In this document: one piece after another, positions 17,966-26,608 of the stretch
How positions within the stretch are numbered: the first letter of the stretch is position 1
How the letters are laid out: each line of letters begins with the position of its first letter
DNA from: Devosia limi DSM 17137
Lineage (GTDB): Bacteria; Pseudomonadota; Alphaproteobacteria; Rhizobiales; Devosiaceae
Length of the DNA stretch: 64,000 nt
Assembly (NCBI RefSeq): GCF_900128975.1
Contig: NZ_FQVC01000010.1
Coordinates: 62,001-126,000 of the forward strand
Direction of reading: 5' to 3'
Translations under genes and position numbers: made by a program
Notes under the pieces: generated by a model
Databases searched by the model: none
Told to the model about the DNA's origin: nothing
The model's input: only the letters and a program-made list of their open reading frames with translations

Positions 17966-18973
17966 TCAAGGCATGATGTCGAGCTGAATGGTTTCGAGCC
18001 ATTCATTGAGCTTGCCCGAGGCAATGTTCCAGTCGATGGGCTGGACGTGGAACTGCTCGACCCCGGCGCGAACCGCTTCCGGCGAATTGGCCAAGGCTTC
18101 GGGATGGGCGGGAGCCTGGTTGAACCGGGTGGCATAGGCAGCCATAAACTCGGGCGAACCGAACCATTCAACGAATTTCCGGGCTACTTCCAGATCATCG
18201 GTGCCCTTGATGATCCCGAGCGATTCCGCGACCATGGGCGTGCCGCCCTCGGTGTCGACAAAGGTGACATCGATGTTGTTCTTGGCGGCGTTGTTCGCGA
18301 CCCCGCCATACCAGGACAGCACTACCGGCATGTCGCCGCTGGCTACGGTCTGCCAATAATCGGCGCCTTCGGCGAGGACGCGCGAACTGGCATAGGCGGC
18401 GCGCAGGAAGTTCCAGCCGTCTTCGGAGACTTCGCCGGTCGCCGGATCGGCAAAGCGCCACAGGATGCCGGCAAGGATCATGCGGGTGGTCTGGCTGGTG
18501 ATGGGGCCGAAGGTGAACAGGTCTTTGTATTCGGGCTTGTCGAGGTCGAGCCAAGATGTCGGGACGGCTTCGCCGGTCACCTTGTCGGTATAGGCCATGA
18601 CGATCGGGGTCTGCCAGAACATGTGGAAGTTGCCATCGGCATCCTTGAAGTCCGCGCCGAGGTCTACGGCCCAGGCCGGCACGAAGGGCTCGAACAGGCT
18701 TTCGGCCTTGAGCTGATACATCGAGGGCTGGACCAGTCCGAGGACGATATCGGCCTGCGGATTGGCCTTCTCCGCGATCAGGCGATCGAACAGTTCGCCG
18801 CCACCGCCGCCCAGGAACTGGATATCGAACCCAGCTTCCTTGGCTTTTTCGGTAATGAAGGCGCCACGATCGTCACCGCCCTGCGGCGAGTAGATCGTGA
18901 GCGTCTGCGCCGGTGCGGCGATCGTGGTCGTCGCCAGCAGGAATGCGGCGAGTGGAATTATTTTGCTGAACAT
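17966..18973 (-). CDS. ABC transporter periplasmic substrate-binding protein (Fe3+/phosphonate-like)
   Basis: A 335-residue exported protein with a signal peptide of ~22 residues ending APAQ. The mature chain LTIYSPQGGDDRGAFITEKAKEAG followed by ADIVLGLVQPSMYQL is typical of cluster-D binding proteins for ferric ion, putrescine, phosphonates or organophosphates. It is the first gene of the operon. The downstream phosphodiesterase and phosphatase favour an organophosphate ligand over iron. No conserved ferric-ion Tyr pair is evident to me, but I could not align it. The divergent neighbour is a ROK regulator. Confidence 0.88.
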   Translation of the reverse strand: MFSKIIPLAAFLLATTTIAAPAQTLTIYSPQGGDDRGAFITEKAKEAGFDIQFLGGGGGELFDRLIAEKANPQADIVLGLVQPSMYQLKAESLFEPFVPAWAVDLGADFKDADGNFHMFWQTPIVMAYTDKVTGEAVPTSWLDLDKPEYKDLFTFGPITSQTTRMILAGILWRFADPATGEVSEDGWNFLRAAYASSRVLAEGADYWQTVASGDMPVVLSWYGGVANNAAKNNIDVTFVDTEGGTPMVAESLGIIKGTDDLEVARKFVEWFGSPEFMAAYATRFNQAPAHPEALANSPEAVRAGVEQFHVQPIDWNIASGKLNEWLETIQLDIMP

Positions 18974-19035
18974 GAATGACGTCTCCTCTGCAGCATTGTC
19001 GCTGCCCCCTCATAGTCACCTCCCGTGACACATTT

Positions 19036-19050
19036 ATTACATTGCGTAAT
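19036..19050. promoter_or_regulatory. inverted-repeat operator candidate between importer operon and ROK regulator
   Basis: ATTAC-ATTGC-GTAAT is a perfect 5-base inverted repeat with 5-base spacing, in an AT-rich patch. It is 63 bases upstream of the binding-protein start and 40 bases upstream of the ROK start. It could serve as the ROK regulator's binding site for both promoters. Confidence 0.5.
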
Positions 19051-19089
19051 TTAATATCCATTGCAATGGTGAATGTCACGGAGAGCTCC

Positions 19090-20247
19090 ATGACCCTATC
19101 GTTTAACGAGCGCCAGGTGCTCGAACTTATCTTCCTCGGCGAAGCCCCGTCGCGTGTCGAAATGGCCCAGACCCTGGGCCTGACAGGCGCTTCCTTGACC
19201 CGCATCGTCACGCGGCTGCTCGGCGAGGGGCTGATCGAGGAGAAGGCCGACCGCACCGGCCAGCAGGGCCAGCCCCGTCGGGTCATCTCCATCGTGCCCG
19301 GCCAGCATTTCAGCGCCGGCGTCAACTTTTCGCGCCGCCAGGTGCAAGTCGCATTGATCGATCTGGCCGGCATCATAGTCGGCACAAAAAGTGTGCCGAT
19401 CAGCGGGGCAAGCCCCAACCAGATCGTGGCGGCGACCAGGACAGGTCTCGGCTCGCTTCTTGCGGCAAACAGTCTCGACCAGAAGGATCTCGTCGGTTTC
19501 GGCGTTTCGGTGCCGGGCAATTTCGGGCGTGATGCCAATGACTTCCGGGCGCATGAGCTGTTTCCGCAAATCGAGGGCATCAGTTTCGCCGATGACCTTG
19601 CTGCCATGTTCGAGGCGCCGGTCTTCTTCGAGAATGACGGCGCTTGCGCGGCCCTGGGCGAACACATGTTCGGCGCCGGCCGGGGGGTGGGTCACCTGTT
19701 TCTTATCCATGTTGGCCACGGCTTCGGCGGCGGCGGCATCCTGGCCGGTCGCCTGTTTCGCGGTGCCAATGGCAATGCCTGCCTGCCCGGTCCCATTTTC
19801 CCGATCGGCACGCCCCGCCCCTCCGGCCAGGACTTGCTCGATACCCTTGCCGCCAAAGGTTTTGCAGGTCTCGAACTAACCGATATCGAGTTGGAAGGCG
19901 AGGATGTGCGTCCGCACCTGCTGTCCTGGATCGATCGCGCCGGCGAACAGCTGGGCAGGGCGGCACTGATCATCAGCGGTCTGTTCGATCCAGCGATAAT
20001 CCTGGTCGGCGGCCGCCTGCCCGCTTGGGTTAACGAGGCCCTGGCCAGACAGGCGAGCGATATTACCGCGGCGGCACCTGGGCCCTCGCGCGGGTTGAAG
20101 TCGGTTGAATTGACCCCCTCGCAACTGGGATCTTCGGCAGGCGCCGTCGGAGCGGCAAGCCTCCCGTTTTTCTCCAAGTATTTCTCCGGAGCCACCCACG
20201 ACGCCTTCAGCAACTACCGAAATGGCCGCCGCTCTGCGGCTTCGTGA
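19090..20247 (+). CDS. ROK family transcriptional regulator
   Basis: A 385-residue protein with an N-terminal winged HTH (residues ~1-65: ERQVLELIFLGEAPSRVEM, ASLTRIVTRLLGEGLIEEK) joined to a ROK sugar-kinase-like domain (VGFGVSVPGNFG, VFFENDGACAALGEHMFG, FLIHVGHGFGGGGILAGRLFRG). It lacks the usual ROK zinc-binding cluster CxCGxxGC; the equivalent region reads GNACLPGPIFPIG. The ATG at 19090 has a GGAGAG site; an ATG at 19066 lacks one. It is divergent from the organophosphate-type import operon, which it probably regulates in response to a sugar- or polyol-like ligand. Confidence 0.88.
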   Translation: MTLSFNERQVLELIFLGEAPSRVEMAQTLGLTGASLTRIVTRLLGEGLIEEKADRTGQQGQPRRVISIVPGQHFSAGVNFSRRQVQVALIDLAGIIVGTKSVPISGASPNQIVAATRTGLGSLLAANSLDQKDLVGFGVSVPGNFGRDANDFRAHELFPQIEGISFADDLAAMFEAPVFFENDGACAALGEHMFGAGRGVGHLFLIHVGHGFGGGGILAGRLFRGANGNACLPGPIFPIGTPRPSGQDLLDTLAAKGFAGLELTDIELEGEDVRPHLLSWIDRAGEQLGRAALIISGLFDPAIILVGGRLPAWVNEALARQASDITAAAPGPSRGLKSVELTPSQLGSSAGAVGAASLPFFSKYFSGATHDAFSNYRNGRRSAAS

Positions 20248-20525
20248 TCCCGTATCCATACGAAATTTCTGTGTCAGGTCCGAAAGGTCTGCGCTGTCTG
20301 TCATATCCGCAAACCGACCGCCGGGGCTGGTGACGGTTGACTTCGGTCCCGTCAGTCGCGAAAATTCCGACAAATCCGGAAACCGTTCATGCCTTCCAAC
20401 CCCCTGATCCATTGTGACGCCCATCATGTGCGCCATGCAGTTTGCGGCGGTGGCGGGGGCGTGGCGGCTGCCCGGTATCAAGCGCGTGTGGGCTAGGCCG
20501 AACACGAGCAAAATTTAGGTCGATC

Positions 20526-21719
20526 ATGACAGATATTATCGTACTAGGCGCCGGCATGGTCGGCGTATGCACGGCACTGGCCCTGCAGGATCAGGGACAT
20601 GCCGTGAGCGTGATCGATCGGCGCGGGCCGGGCCAGGAAACCAGCTATGGCAATGCCGGCATTATTCAGGCTGAGGCCGTCGAGCCCTATCCGCTGCCGC
20701 TCGATCTGCCCACATTGGCCGATATTGCGCTTGGCCGCACCAATAATGTCGCCTGGAGCCTGGGTGGCATGCGCCACTGGCTGGGCCCTGTGCTGCGCTA
20801 TGCGCGCAATTCGCTGCCGCATGGCTATCGGTCCAGAATTGTCCCCGCCTGGTCCAGGATGATTCACAGTGCCACCGCCGACCACGGCGCGCTGATTGCC
20901 GCCTCGGGAGCCGAGGATCTCATCTCGCGTGAGGGCTACCGCAAGGTCTATCGCACCGAATGTGAATTTGCGGCTGCGGCAGCCGCGGCCGGGCGCTATC
21001 AAGCCGAACATGGGGTGCCGCACCGATTGCTGGATGGCGCTGAAATTGCCGCAGCCGAACCCGGCCTTCGACACCCGCTTGCAGGAGCAGTGCATTGGAC
21101 CAGTTCCTGGTCCTGCAAGGACCCGGGCGCGCTGGTCGAGCGTTACGCAGACCTGTTCGAGCGCCGGGGCGGTCGCTTCCTGCGCGGGGACGCGATGAGT
21201 CTGCAGCGCCAGGGGCAGGGCTGGCTGGTTCAGGCCGATGGCGGTGCGGTCGAGGCCGAACGCGCGGTGGTCTGCCTTGGCCCCTGGTCGCCAGGCTTGC
21301 TGGCCCGCTTCGGGCATCGCATTCCAATGGTGTTCAAACGTGGCTACCACCGGCATTTCGGCGTGGAGCAGGGGCCTCGCCTCCCCATGATGGATGTCGA
21401 AACCGGCACCTTCCTGTCGCCCATGACCAGAGGTTTGCGCGTATTGACCGGCGCTGAACTGAACGGCATCGCCGCGCCCCCCAGCCTGCGTCAGCTGCAG
21501 TATTCAACCCAGGCGGCACAGCAATTGTTCAAGCTGGGCGTGCCGGTCGAGGACAAGGCATGGATGGGCACGCGGCCGTGCCTGCCGGGCATGCTGCCAA
21601 TGATCGGGCCATCGCCGCGCCAGCCTGGGCTTTGGTATAATTTCGGCCATGGACATCAGGGCTTTACCCTGGGACCGACCACTGCCCGCCTGCTGAGCGA
21701 GGCCATGAAAGCGGCCTAG
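20526..21719 (+). CDS. FAD-dependent amine/amino-acid oxidoreductase (DadA-like)
   Basis: A 397-residue flavoenzyme of the DAO superfamily. The N-terminal nucleotide fold is IIVLGAGMVGVCTALALQDQGHAVSVIDR, followed by the DadA-like ETSYGNAGIIQAEAVEPYPLP. Near the C-terminus are WMGTRPCLPGMLPMIGPS and FGHGHQGFTLGPTTARLL. Enzymes of this type oxidise D-amino acids or related secondary amines. I chose the ATG at 20526, directly before the Rossmann motif. About 165 bases downstream a TAXI TRAP transporter begins on the same strand, which may import its substrate; that link is inference. Confidence 0.88.
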   Translation: MTDIIVLGAGMVGVCTALALQDQGHAVSVIDRRGPGQETSYGNAGIIQAEAVEPYPLPLDLPTLADIALGRTNNVAWSLGGMRHWLGPVLRYARNSLPHGYRSRIVPAWSRMIHSATADHGALIAASGAEDLISREGYRKVYRTECEFAAAAAAAGRYQAEHGVPHRLLDGAEIAAAEPGLRHPLAGAVHWTSSWSCKDPGALVERYADLFERRGGRFLRGDAMSLQRQGQGWLVQADGGAVEAERAVVCLGPWSPGLLARFGHRIPMVFKRGYHRHFGVEQGPRLPMMDVETGTFLSPMTRGLRVLTGAELNGIAAPPSLRQLQYSTQAAQQLFKLGVPVEDKAWMGTRPCLPGMLPMIGPSPRQPGLWYNFGHGHQGFTLGPTTARLLSEAMKAA

Positions 21720-21883
21720 CAGCGCCAATCGATGAGCCTCGAGATGCTTCGACTGGGTATATCCCTTGTCTATTCGCTATCTCTGGCCGCCGGGAGTTGT
21801 CATATCCGGCGCGTTGTCCATAATGCGGCAGGCTTTGCCAAGATCGACCATAGTAAAAAGCTGCAGAGACAGGGAATATACAC

Positions 21884-22882
21884 ATGAAGACATGGATCGC
21901 TATCGCAGCTGCGTCGCTGATGGGCCTCACCGCCCAGCCAGCTGTTTCGCAGGATATGCAATTCTTCCGCATTGGTACTGGCGGCACGGCCGGCACCTAT
22001 TATCCAATCGGTGGTTTGATCGCCAACGCCATTTCCAACCCGCCCGGCTCGCGCGCCTGCGAAGATGGTGGCTCTTGTGGTGTCCCCGGTCTGGTGGCGA
22101 CCGCCGTTGCCTCCAATGGTTCGGTCGGCAACATCAATGGCGTTGCCGGTGGCAATCTTGAAGCTGGTTTCTCCCAGTCCGACGTCGCCTATTGGGCCCA
22201 GACCGGCACCGGTATCTGGGAAGGAAAGGACGCCGTTTCCGATCTGCGCCTCATCGCCAATCTTTACCCCGAAAGCATCCACATCGTCGCCCGCGCGGAT
22301 GCCGGCATTGCTTCGGTTGCCGATTTGAAAGGCAAGAGGGTTTCGCTCGATGAGCCCGGTTCGGGTACGCTGGTCGACGCCAAGATCATTCTCGATGCCT
22401 TCGGGCTGGGCGAGTCCGACATCCAGGCTGAATATCTCAAGCCCGACCAGGCCGCCGACCGGATGCGGGACGGCCAGATGGATGCCTTCTTCTTCGTTGG
22501 CGGCTATCCAGCCGGTGCCATCGCTGAACTGGCAACGCAGCAGGACATCGTTCTGGTTCCGGTGACGGGGCCCGAAGTCGATGCGATGCTTGCTGAATAC
22601 TCGTTCTTTGCCAAGGATAGCTTCCCGGCCGACACCTATAATGGTGTCTCCGCAGACGTACCAACCCTGTCGGTTGGCGCCCAGATGGTGACATCGGCCA
22701 CCCTGTCCGATGACCTCGTCTATGGCATCACCAAGGCGCTCTATAACGACAATACCCAGCGCCTGTTTGCTGCGGGCCATGCCAAGGGCAAGATGATCAC
22801 GCTCGACAATGCTGTTCAGGGCGCGGGCATTCCGTTCCACCCTGGTGCGGAAAAGTTCTATAAGGAAGCCGGGAAGCTCTAA
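21884..22882 (+). CDS. TAXI family TRAP transporter solute-binding protein
   Basis: A 332-residue periplasmic protein with a signal peptide of about 23 residues (ending AVSQ). The mature start FFRIGTGGTAGTYYPIGGLIA is the hallmark of TAXI proteins (TRAP-associated extracytoplasmic immunogenic), and the end GIPFHPGAEKFYKEAG also fits. Members bind glutamate, glutamine or other carboxylates. The start ATG follows AGGGAA. A terminator-like hairpin separates it from the permease gene 70 bases downstream. A second TAXI gene lies at 53181. Confidence 0.93.
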   Translation: MKTWIAIAAASLMGLTAQPAVSQDMQFFRIGTGGTAGTYYPIGGLIANAISNPPGSRACEDGGSCGVPGLVATAVASNGSVGNINGVAGGNLEAGFSQSDVAYWAQTGTGIWEGKDAVSDLRLIANLYPESIHIVARADAGIASVADLKGKRVSLDEPGSGTLVDAKIILDAFGLGESDIQAEYLKPDQAADRMRDGQMDAFFFVGGYPAGAIAELATQQDIVLVPVTGPEVDAMLAEYSFFAKDSFPADTYNGVSADVPTLSVGAQMVTSATLSDDLVYGITKALYNDNTQRLFAAGHAKGKMITLDNAVQGAGIPFHPGAEKFYKEAGKL

Positions 22883-22903
22883 CACTTTCCTGGATCACGA
22901 CTA

Positions 22904-22935
22904 TACGTGGCCAGCTTCTGGCCACGTATTTTTTT
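22904..22935 (+). terminator. intrinsic-terminator-like hairpin between TRAP binding protein and permease
   Basis: TACGTGGCCAG (22904-22914) and CTGGCCACGTA (22918-22928) form a perfect 11-base stem with a 3-base loop, followed by seven T. It looks like a full Rho-independent terminator but lies between two genes of one transporter. It would make much more binding protein than permease, as is common for high-affinity transporters. Confidence 0.85.
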
Positions 22936-22952
22936 AATTGGGACGAGACACC

Positions 22953-25040
22953 ATGACCGGCAGCGCCCTGAAGCAAGACGACGAAGCTCTTAGCGCAGAA
23001 GCCCTGCACGCTCTGGAACAGGAATACGATCCAGAGGCGCGCTTTCGGCCGCTCGAACGTCCCGCTGCGATCATGACCAGCGCCATTCTGTTCCTGCTGG
23101 CATGCTATCATTTCTATACGGCCGGTTTCGGCATTCCCCAGGCGACCACCCACCGCGGCTTGCATATGGGCGTGTCGCTTTTTCTGGTGTTTCTCAGCTT
23201 TTCCGCTTTCTCGGGCGCCCACAAACCTTCGCGCCAGCCAAAAATTCTCGGCCTGCCCATACTGGATTGGCTGCTGGCTATTGTCGGCGCGGTATCGTCG
23301 TTTTACGTGCCCTGGATCTATAGCGAACTGGCCTTCCGCGTCGGCGATCCGCTCGCCATCGATGTGATCATGGGCACGGCATTGCTGGTCGTGCTGCTCG
23401 AGGCGGTCCGGCGCGCCATGGGGTGGCCCCTGCCGGTCATTGCCATCCTCTTCATGGCCTATGCCTATTTCGGCCAGCACATGCCGGGCATTTTTGTCCA
23501 TCCTGGCGCCAGCTGGGAAACCATCGTCAATCACCTTTACCTGACCTCACAGGGCGTCTACGGCACTGCGCTGGGCGTGATCGCCACCTACGTTTTCCAC
23601 TTCGTGCTGTTCGGCGTCATGGCCCAGCGCATTGGCCTGGGCAAACTCTTTATCGATCTCGCCAGCGCGCTGACGGGCCGCTATTCAGGCGGCCCTGCCA
23701 AGGTGTCGGTGCTGGCCTCGGCGATGCTGGGGTCGATTTCGGGTTCGTCGATCGCCAATACGGTGACCACTGGCGCCCTGACTATTCCCGCCATGATCAA
23801 GATCGGCTTCAAGCGCCATTTCGCTGCTGCTGTGGAGGCCGCGTCGTCCACCGGTGGGCAGATCACGCCTCCGGTCATGGGCGCCGTTGCCTTCCTCATG
23901 GTCGAATATCTCGGCATCCCGCTCCGCCTCATTCTGATCGCGGCCATCGTGCCGGCCTTCATGCACTTCTTCGGCGTACTCGTTCAGGTGCATCTTGAGG
24001 CGCGACGACAGGGCATTCGGGGCCTGAGCAAAGAAGAATTGCCCAACGCGGTCAAGGTGCTGCGCGAGGGCTGGATGTCGACCATCCCCCTGATCCTGCT
24101 GGTCTATATGCTGATGTCCGGACGTACCCCGTTCGCGGCCGCTTTCTGGTCGATCACGGCTTGTATGGGGGTCTATCTGGTCCAGTCGTTCATGCGCAGT
24201 GGCCTGGTCGGCGGGCTCAAGGATTTCTGCGTCGGGGTCTATGAGGGCTTTTCGCTCGGCGCGCGGCAAACCCTCTCCATCACCGCAGCTGCCGCCTTGG
24301 TCGGTGTGGTGATCGGTGTGGTCACCCTGACCGGCGTCGGCTTCAAGATTGCCTTCATGGTGACCTCGGTTGCCCAGGGCTGGGCAGTCGATGTCCACGG
24401 TGTCCTTGCCATCCTGCCATTCGAGGTGCTGAGCCAGGAAAACCTGACGCTGCTGTTCACTTTGATGATGACGGCAGTGGTCTGCGTCCTCATGGGCGCC
24501 GGCATTCCAACCACCGCGAACTACATCATCATGGTGGCGATCGCAGCGCCGGTCCTGGTGATGTTGAATGTCGAGCCGCTGGTGGCCCATTTCTTCGTGT
24601 TCTATTACGGGGTGATCGCCGACGTCACGCCGCCGGTGGCCCTGGCCGCCTATGCGGCGTCAGGCATTGCCGGCGCCAATGCGTTCCAGGCCGGCAATAC
24701 CGCCTTCCGGCTCTCCATGGGCAAGGCCCTCGTGCCATTCGTGTTCGTATTCTCGCCCTCGCTGCTGCTGGTCACCGCCGACTTCACCTGGCCAGATTTC
24801 GTTCTGGCCTTCACCGGCGCCGTTCTGGGTATCCTGTCGCTCTCCGCCGCCATCACCAATTGGCTGACGGCACCTCTCTGGAAAGTCGAGCGGGCCTTCC
24901 TTGTCGTCGGCGCCTTCCTGCTGATCGCTCCGGAATTGATCTCGACCGCTATCGGCGCGACCATCCTAGGCCTGGTCTGGCTGCGCCAATTCATTGCGCG
25001 GGGCAATCTGCGTGCAACGCCCGAAAACGCTGCGGACTAG
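22953..25040 (+). CDS. TRAP transporter permease, fused small and large membrane subunits
   Basis: A 695-residue membrane protein joining the 4-helix (DctQ-like) and ~12-helix (DctM-like) subunits, as is usual for TAXI-type TRAP systems. The ATG at 22953 has a GGGACGAGA site. The large subunit shows SGSSIANTVTTGALTIPAMIKIGFKR, GGQITPPVMGAVAFLMVEY, MGAGIPTTANYIIM and ADVTPPVALAAYAASGIA, all core TRAP-M motifs. It moves the solute using a Na+ or proton gradient. Its stop codon lies inside a small inverted repeat. Confidence 0.93.
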   Translation: MTGSALKQDDEALSAEALHALEQEYDPEARFRPLERPAAIMTSAILFLLACYHFYTAGFGIPQATTHRGLHMGVSLFLVFLSFSAFSGAHKPSRQPKILGLPILDWLLAIVGAVSSFYVPWIYSELAFRVGDPLAIDVIMGTALLVVLLEAVRRAMGWPLPVIAILFMAYAYFGQHMPGIFVHPGASWETIVNHLYLTSQGVYGTALGVIATYVFHFVLFGVMAQRIGLGKLFIDLASALTGRYSGGPAKVSVLASAMLGSISGSSIANTVTTGALTIPAMIKIGFKRHFAAAVEAASSTGGQITPPVMGAVAFLMVEYLGIPLRLILIAAIVPAFMHFFGVLVQVHLEARRQGIRGLSKEELPNAVKVLREGWMSTIPLILLVYMLMSGRTPFAAAFWSITACMGVYLVQSFMRSGLVGGLKDFCVGVYEGFSLGARQTLSITAAAALVGVVIGVVTLTGVGFKIAFMVTSVAQGWAVDVHGVLAILPFEVLSQENLTLLFTLMMTAVVCVLMGAGIPTTANYIIMVAIAAPVLVMLNVEPLVAHFFVFYYGVIADVTPPVALAAYAASGIAGANAFQAGNTAFRLSMGKALVPFVFVFSPSLLLVTADFTWPDFVLAFTGAVLGILSLSAAITNWLTAPLWKVERAFLVVGAFLLIAPELISTAIGATILGLVWLRQFIARGNLRATPENAAD

Positions 25041-25050
25041 GCGGTCCGCA
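25031..25050. repeat. inverted repeat spanning the TRAP permease stop codon
   Basis: TGCGGAC (25031-25037) and GTCCGCA (25044-25050) flank the TAG stop with a 6-base loop. There is no T-run. It may be an mRNA 3' structure or a weak terminator. Confidence 0.4.
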
Positions 25051-25268
25051 GCACGCCTTCGTGCCGTGTCCTGATCGCTTCATCGCCATTGGCGGTTTGG
25101 CCGCGAAACGTCATTGACTGGATGCGCATGGCGTCCGGCTGGTCCATGGCCGCACCTGCCTGAAGCATCGCAGTCCTGTTGAGCGATCATCCAGCCTGTC
25201 CGGCGGCATGGATCGGCTCGGCGCCGGCTTGGGCGGAAATGGCGCGGAATGACGGCTATCGCATCTTC

Positions 25269-25313
25269 GACACTGAAAGCGGGTCCGTCGACGGACCCAA
25301 GTCGGTCAGTGTC
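25269..25313. repeat. nested palindrome (cruciform-like) in an intergenic region
   Basis: The perfect 18-base palindrome GGGTCCGTCGACGGACCC (25281-25298) is enclosed by a second inverted pair, GACACTGA (25269-25276) and TCAGTGTC (25306-25313). The surrounding 25041-25491 stretch (about 450 bases) contains no other convincing element. An open frame from 25179 to 25457 runs through it but resembles nothing. It could be an operator, a strong RNA hairpin acting as a terminator for the TRAP operon, or part of a small RNA. Confidence 0.6.
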
Positions 25314-25491
25314 AGGTTCCTAGATCGCGTCGCAGACTTCATCTCCACAAGGCCGAATTGCCTTGGCAATTTGAGCGGCGGTGCATTGCTGGCAGAGCAT
25401 GGGGATATTGCCAGCCGGATGGCACAAGCGCAAAGATTTGACAGGGCCGGATTTTGACTTAGCGTGTCATGTCTTGCAGGTGGACAGGCGA

Positions 25492-26454
25492 ATGGAAGAT
25501 TGGCTGTTTTCGAGCGGAGACTGTTCGCGGCCGCATCAGTTCGAAAATGCGGAGCGGCTGCGCTTCCGGCACGGTTCAACGCATGCCTATCTCGAGGAGA
25601 CGCCAGTCCTGCCCGGGATCTGGCTCTATCGTGGCGAGGCTACGGCCAATTGTCAGTTTCAGATCGAGGTGGGGGGCGGTGACCGCCAGGGCCGGGTCAT
25701 CATGGGCGGACTGCTGTCGAGCCGGGGCATGCTCAATCTCGAAGGCTGTGACGACATGGTGTGGCGCGACGATGGACGGTTCTATGCCCTGTCGCCTATC
25801 GAGCGGCATTGCCGCTATGATATCGACGCGGAGCGCGGCTGGCGGCTGGTTGCGCTGCGGGTCGAGGCTGAGGCCATGGACCTGCTTGGCGCGGATGACA
25901 GACTGCCCGACATCGTGAACGACGTGCTCACAGTGCGCAGGGACAACCTGGCCGATATGGGGACGTTGCCGGGGGGCATCAGGCGTCTCAGCCAGTCGCT
26001 GCTGCGCACGCCCTTCGAAGGACGGGTTGGCAAGCTGTTCATGCAGTCCAAGGTGCTGGAACTGCTGGCGTACCAATTCCAGCATCTGGGCGAACGACCT
26101 GCGCCAAAGACCTTATCTGCGATCGAACTGACCAGGATCAGGATGTCGCGCGACATGCTGCTGGCTAATCTACGCGACCCGCCGGACCTTGAGGCGCTTG
26201 CAAGCGCGGTGGGACTTTCGTCCAAGAAGCTCAATCGCGGCTTTCGCGATCTCTATGGCACGACGGTCTTCGCCTATCTGCACGATGCCCGGCTCGATGC
26301 GGCGCGCGCTGCTCTGGAAGCGGGCACACCCCTGCCATTGAAGCAACTGGCCTGGGAGCTGGGCTATGGGCAGGTCAGCAATTTCGTGACTGCCTTCCGC
26401 CGTCGCTTCGGGGTGACGCCTGGCAGTTTGCGGGACGCAAAGGCACCGGCCTGA
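25492..26454 (+). CDS. AraC family transcriptional regulator (first of a tandem pair)
   Basis: A 320-residue protein with a C-terminal AraC double HTH (residues ~225-315): LEALASAVGLSSKKLNRGFRDLYG, then LKQLAWELGYGQVSNFVTAFRRRFGVTPGSLR. The N-terminal ~200 residues are a sensing domain similar to PchR-like AraC proteins. The start is uncertain. I take the ATG at 25492; a GTG at 25381 is in frame, but the extra part looks unlike the family. It is a paralogue of the next gene, and the two C-terminal domains are nearly the same. Either may control the autotransporter genes downstream, but nothing in the sequence proves this. Confidence 0.85.
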   Translation: MEDWLFSSGDCSRPHQFENAERLRFRHGSTHAYLEETPVLPGIWLYRGEATANCQFQIEVGGGDRQGRVIMGGLLSSRGMLNLEGCDDMVWRDDGRFYALSPIERHCRYDIDAERGWRLVALRVEAEAMDLLGADDRLPDIVNDVLTVRRDNLADMGTLPGGIRRLSQSLLRTPFEGRVGKLFMQSKVLELLAYQFQHLGERPAPKTLSAIELTRIRMSRDMLLANLRDPPDLEALASAVGLSSKKLNRGFRDLYGTTVFAYLHDARLDAARAALEAGTPLPLKQLAWELGYGQVSNFVTAFRRRFGVTPGSLRDAKAPA

Positions 26455-26608
26455 CCGGGCATATGCGCGGCGTAAATCCTTATGCGCAATGGTCCGGGAG
26501 ATTGAAATCGGGCTCTGGAAGGGCGAGGCAAACGGCCCGTTCTGTCGAGCCGGAGCCTGACCCATAGCTAGAAATTCTGTCAGTTGGCGCGCCCCGACGC
26601 CGCTTTCG

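Noticed and set aside
25179..25457. 92-codon plus-strand open frame upstream of the AraC pair
   Set aside because: No recognisable motif, covers the nested palindrome, and codon use is not convincing.
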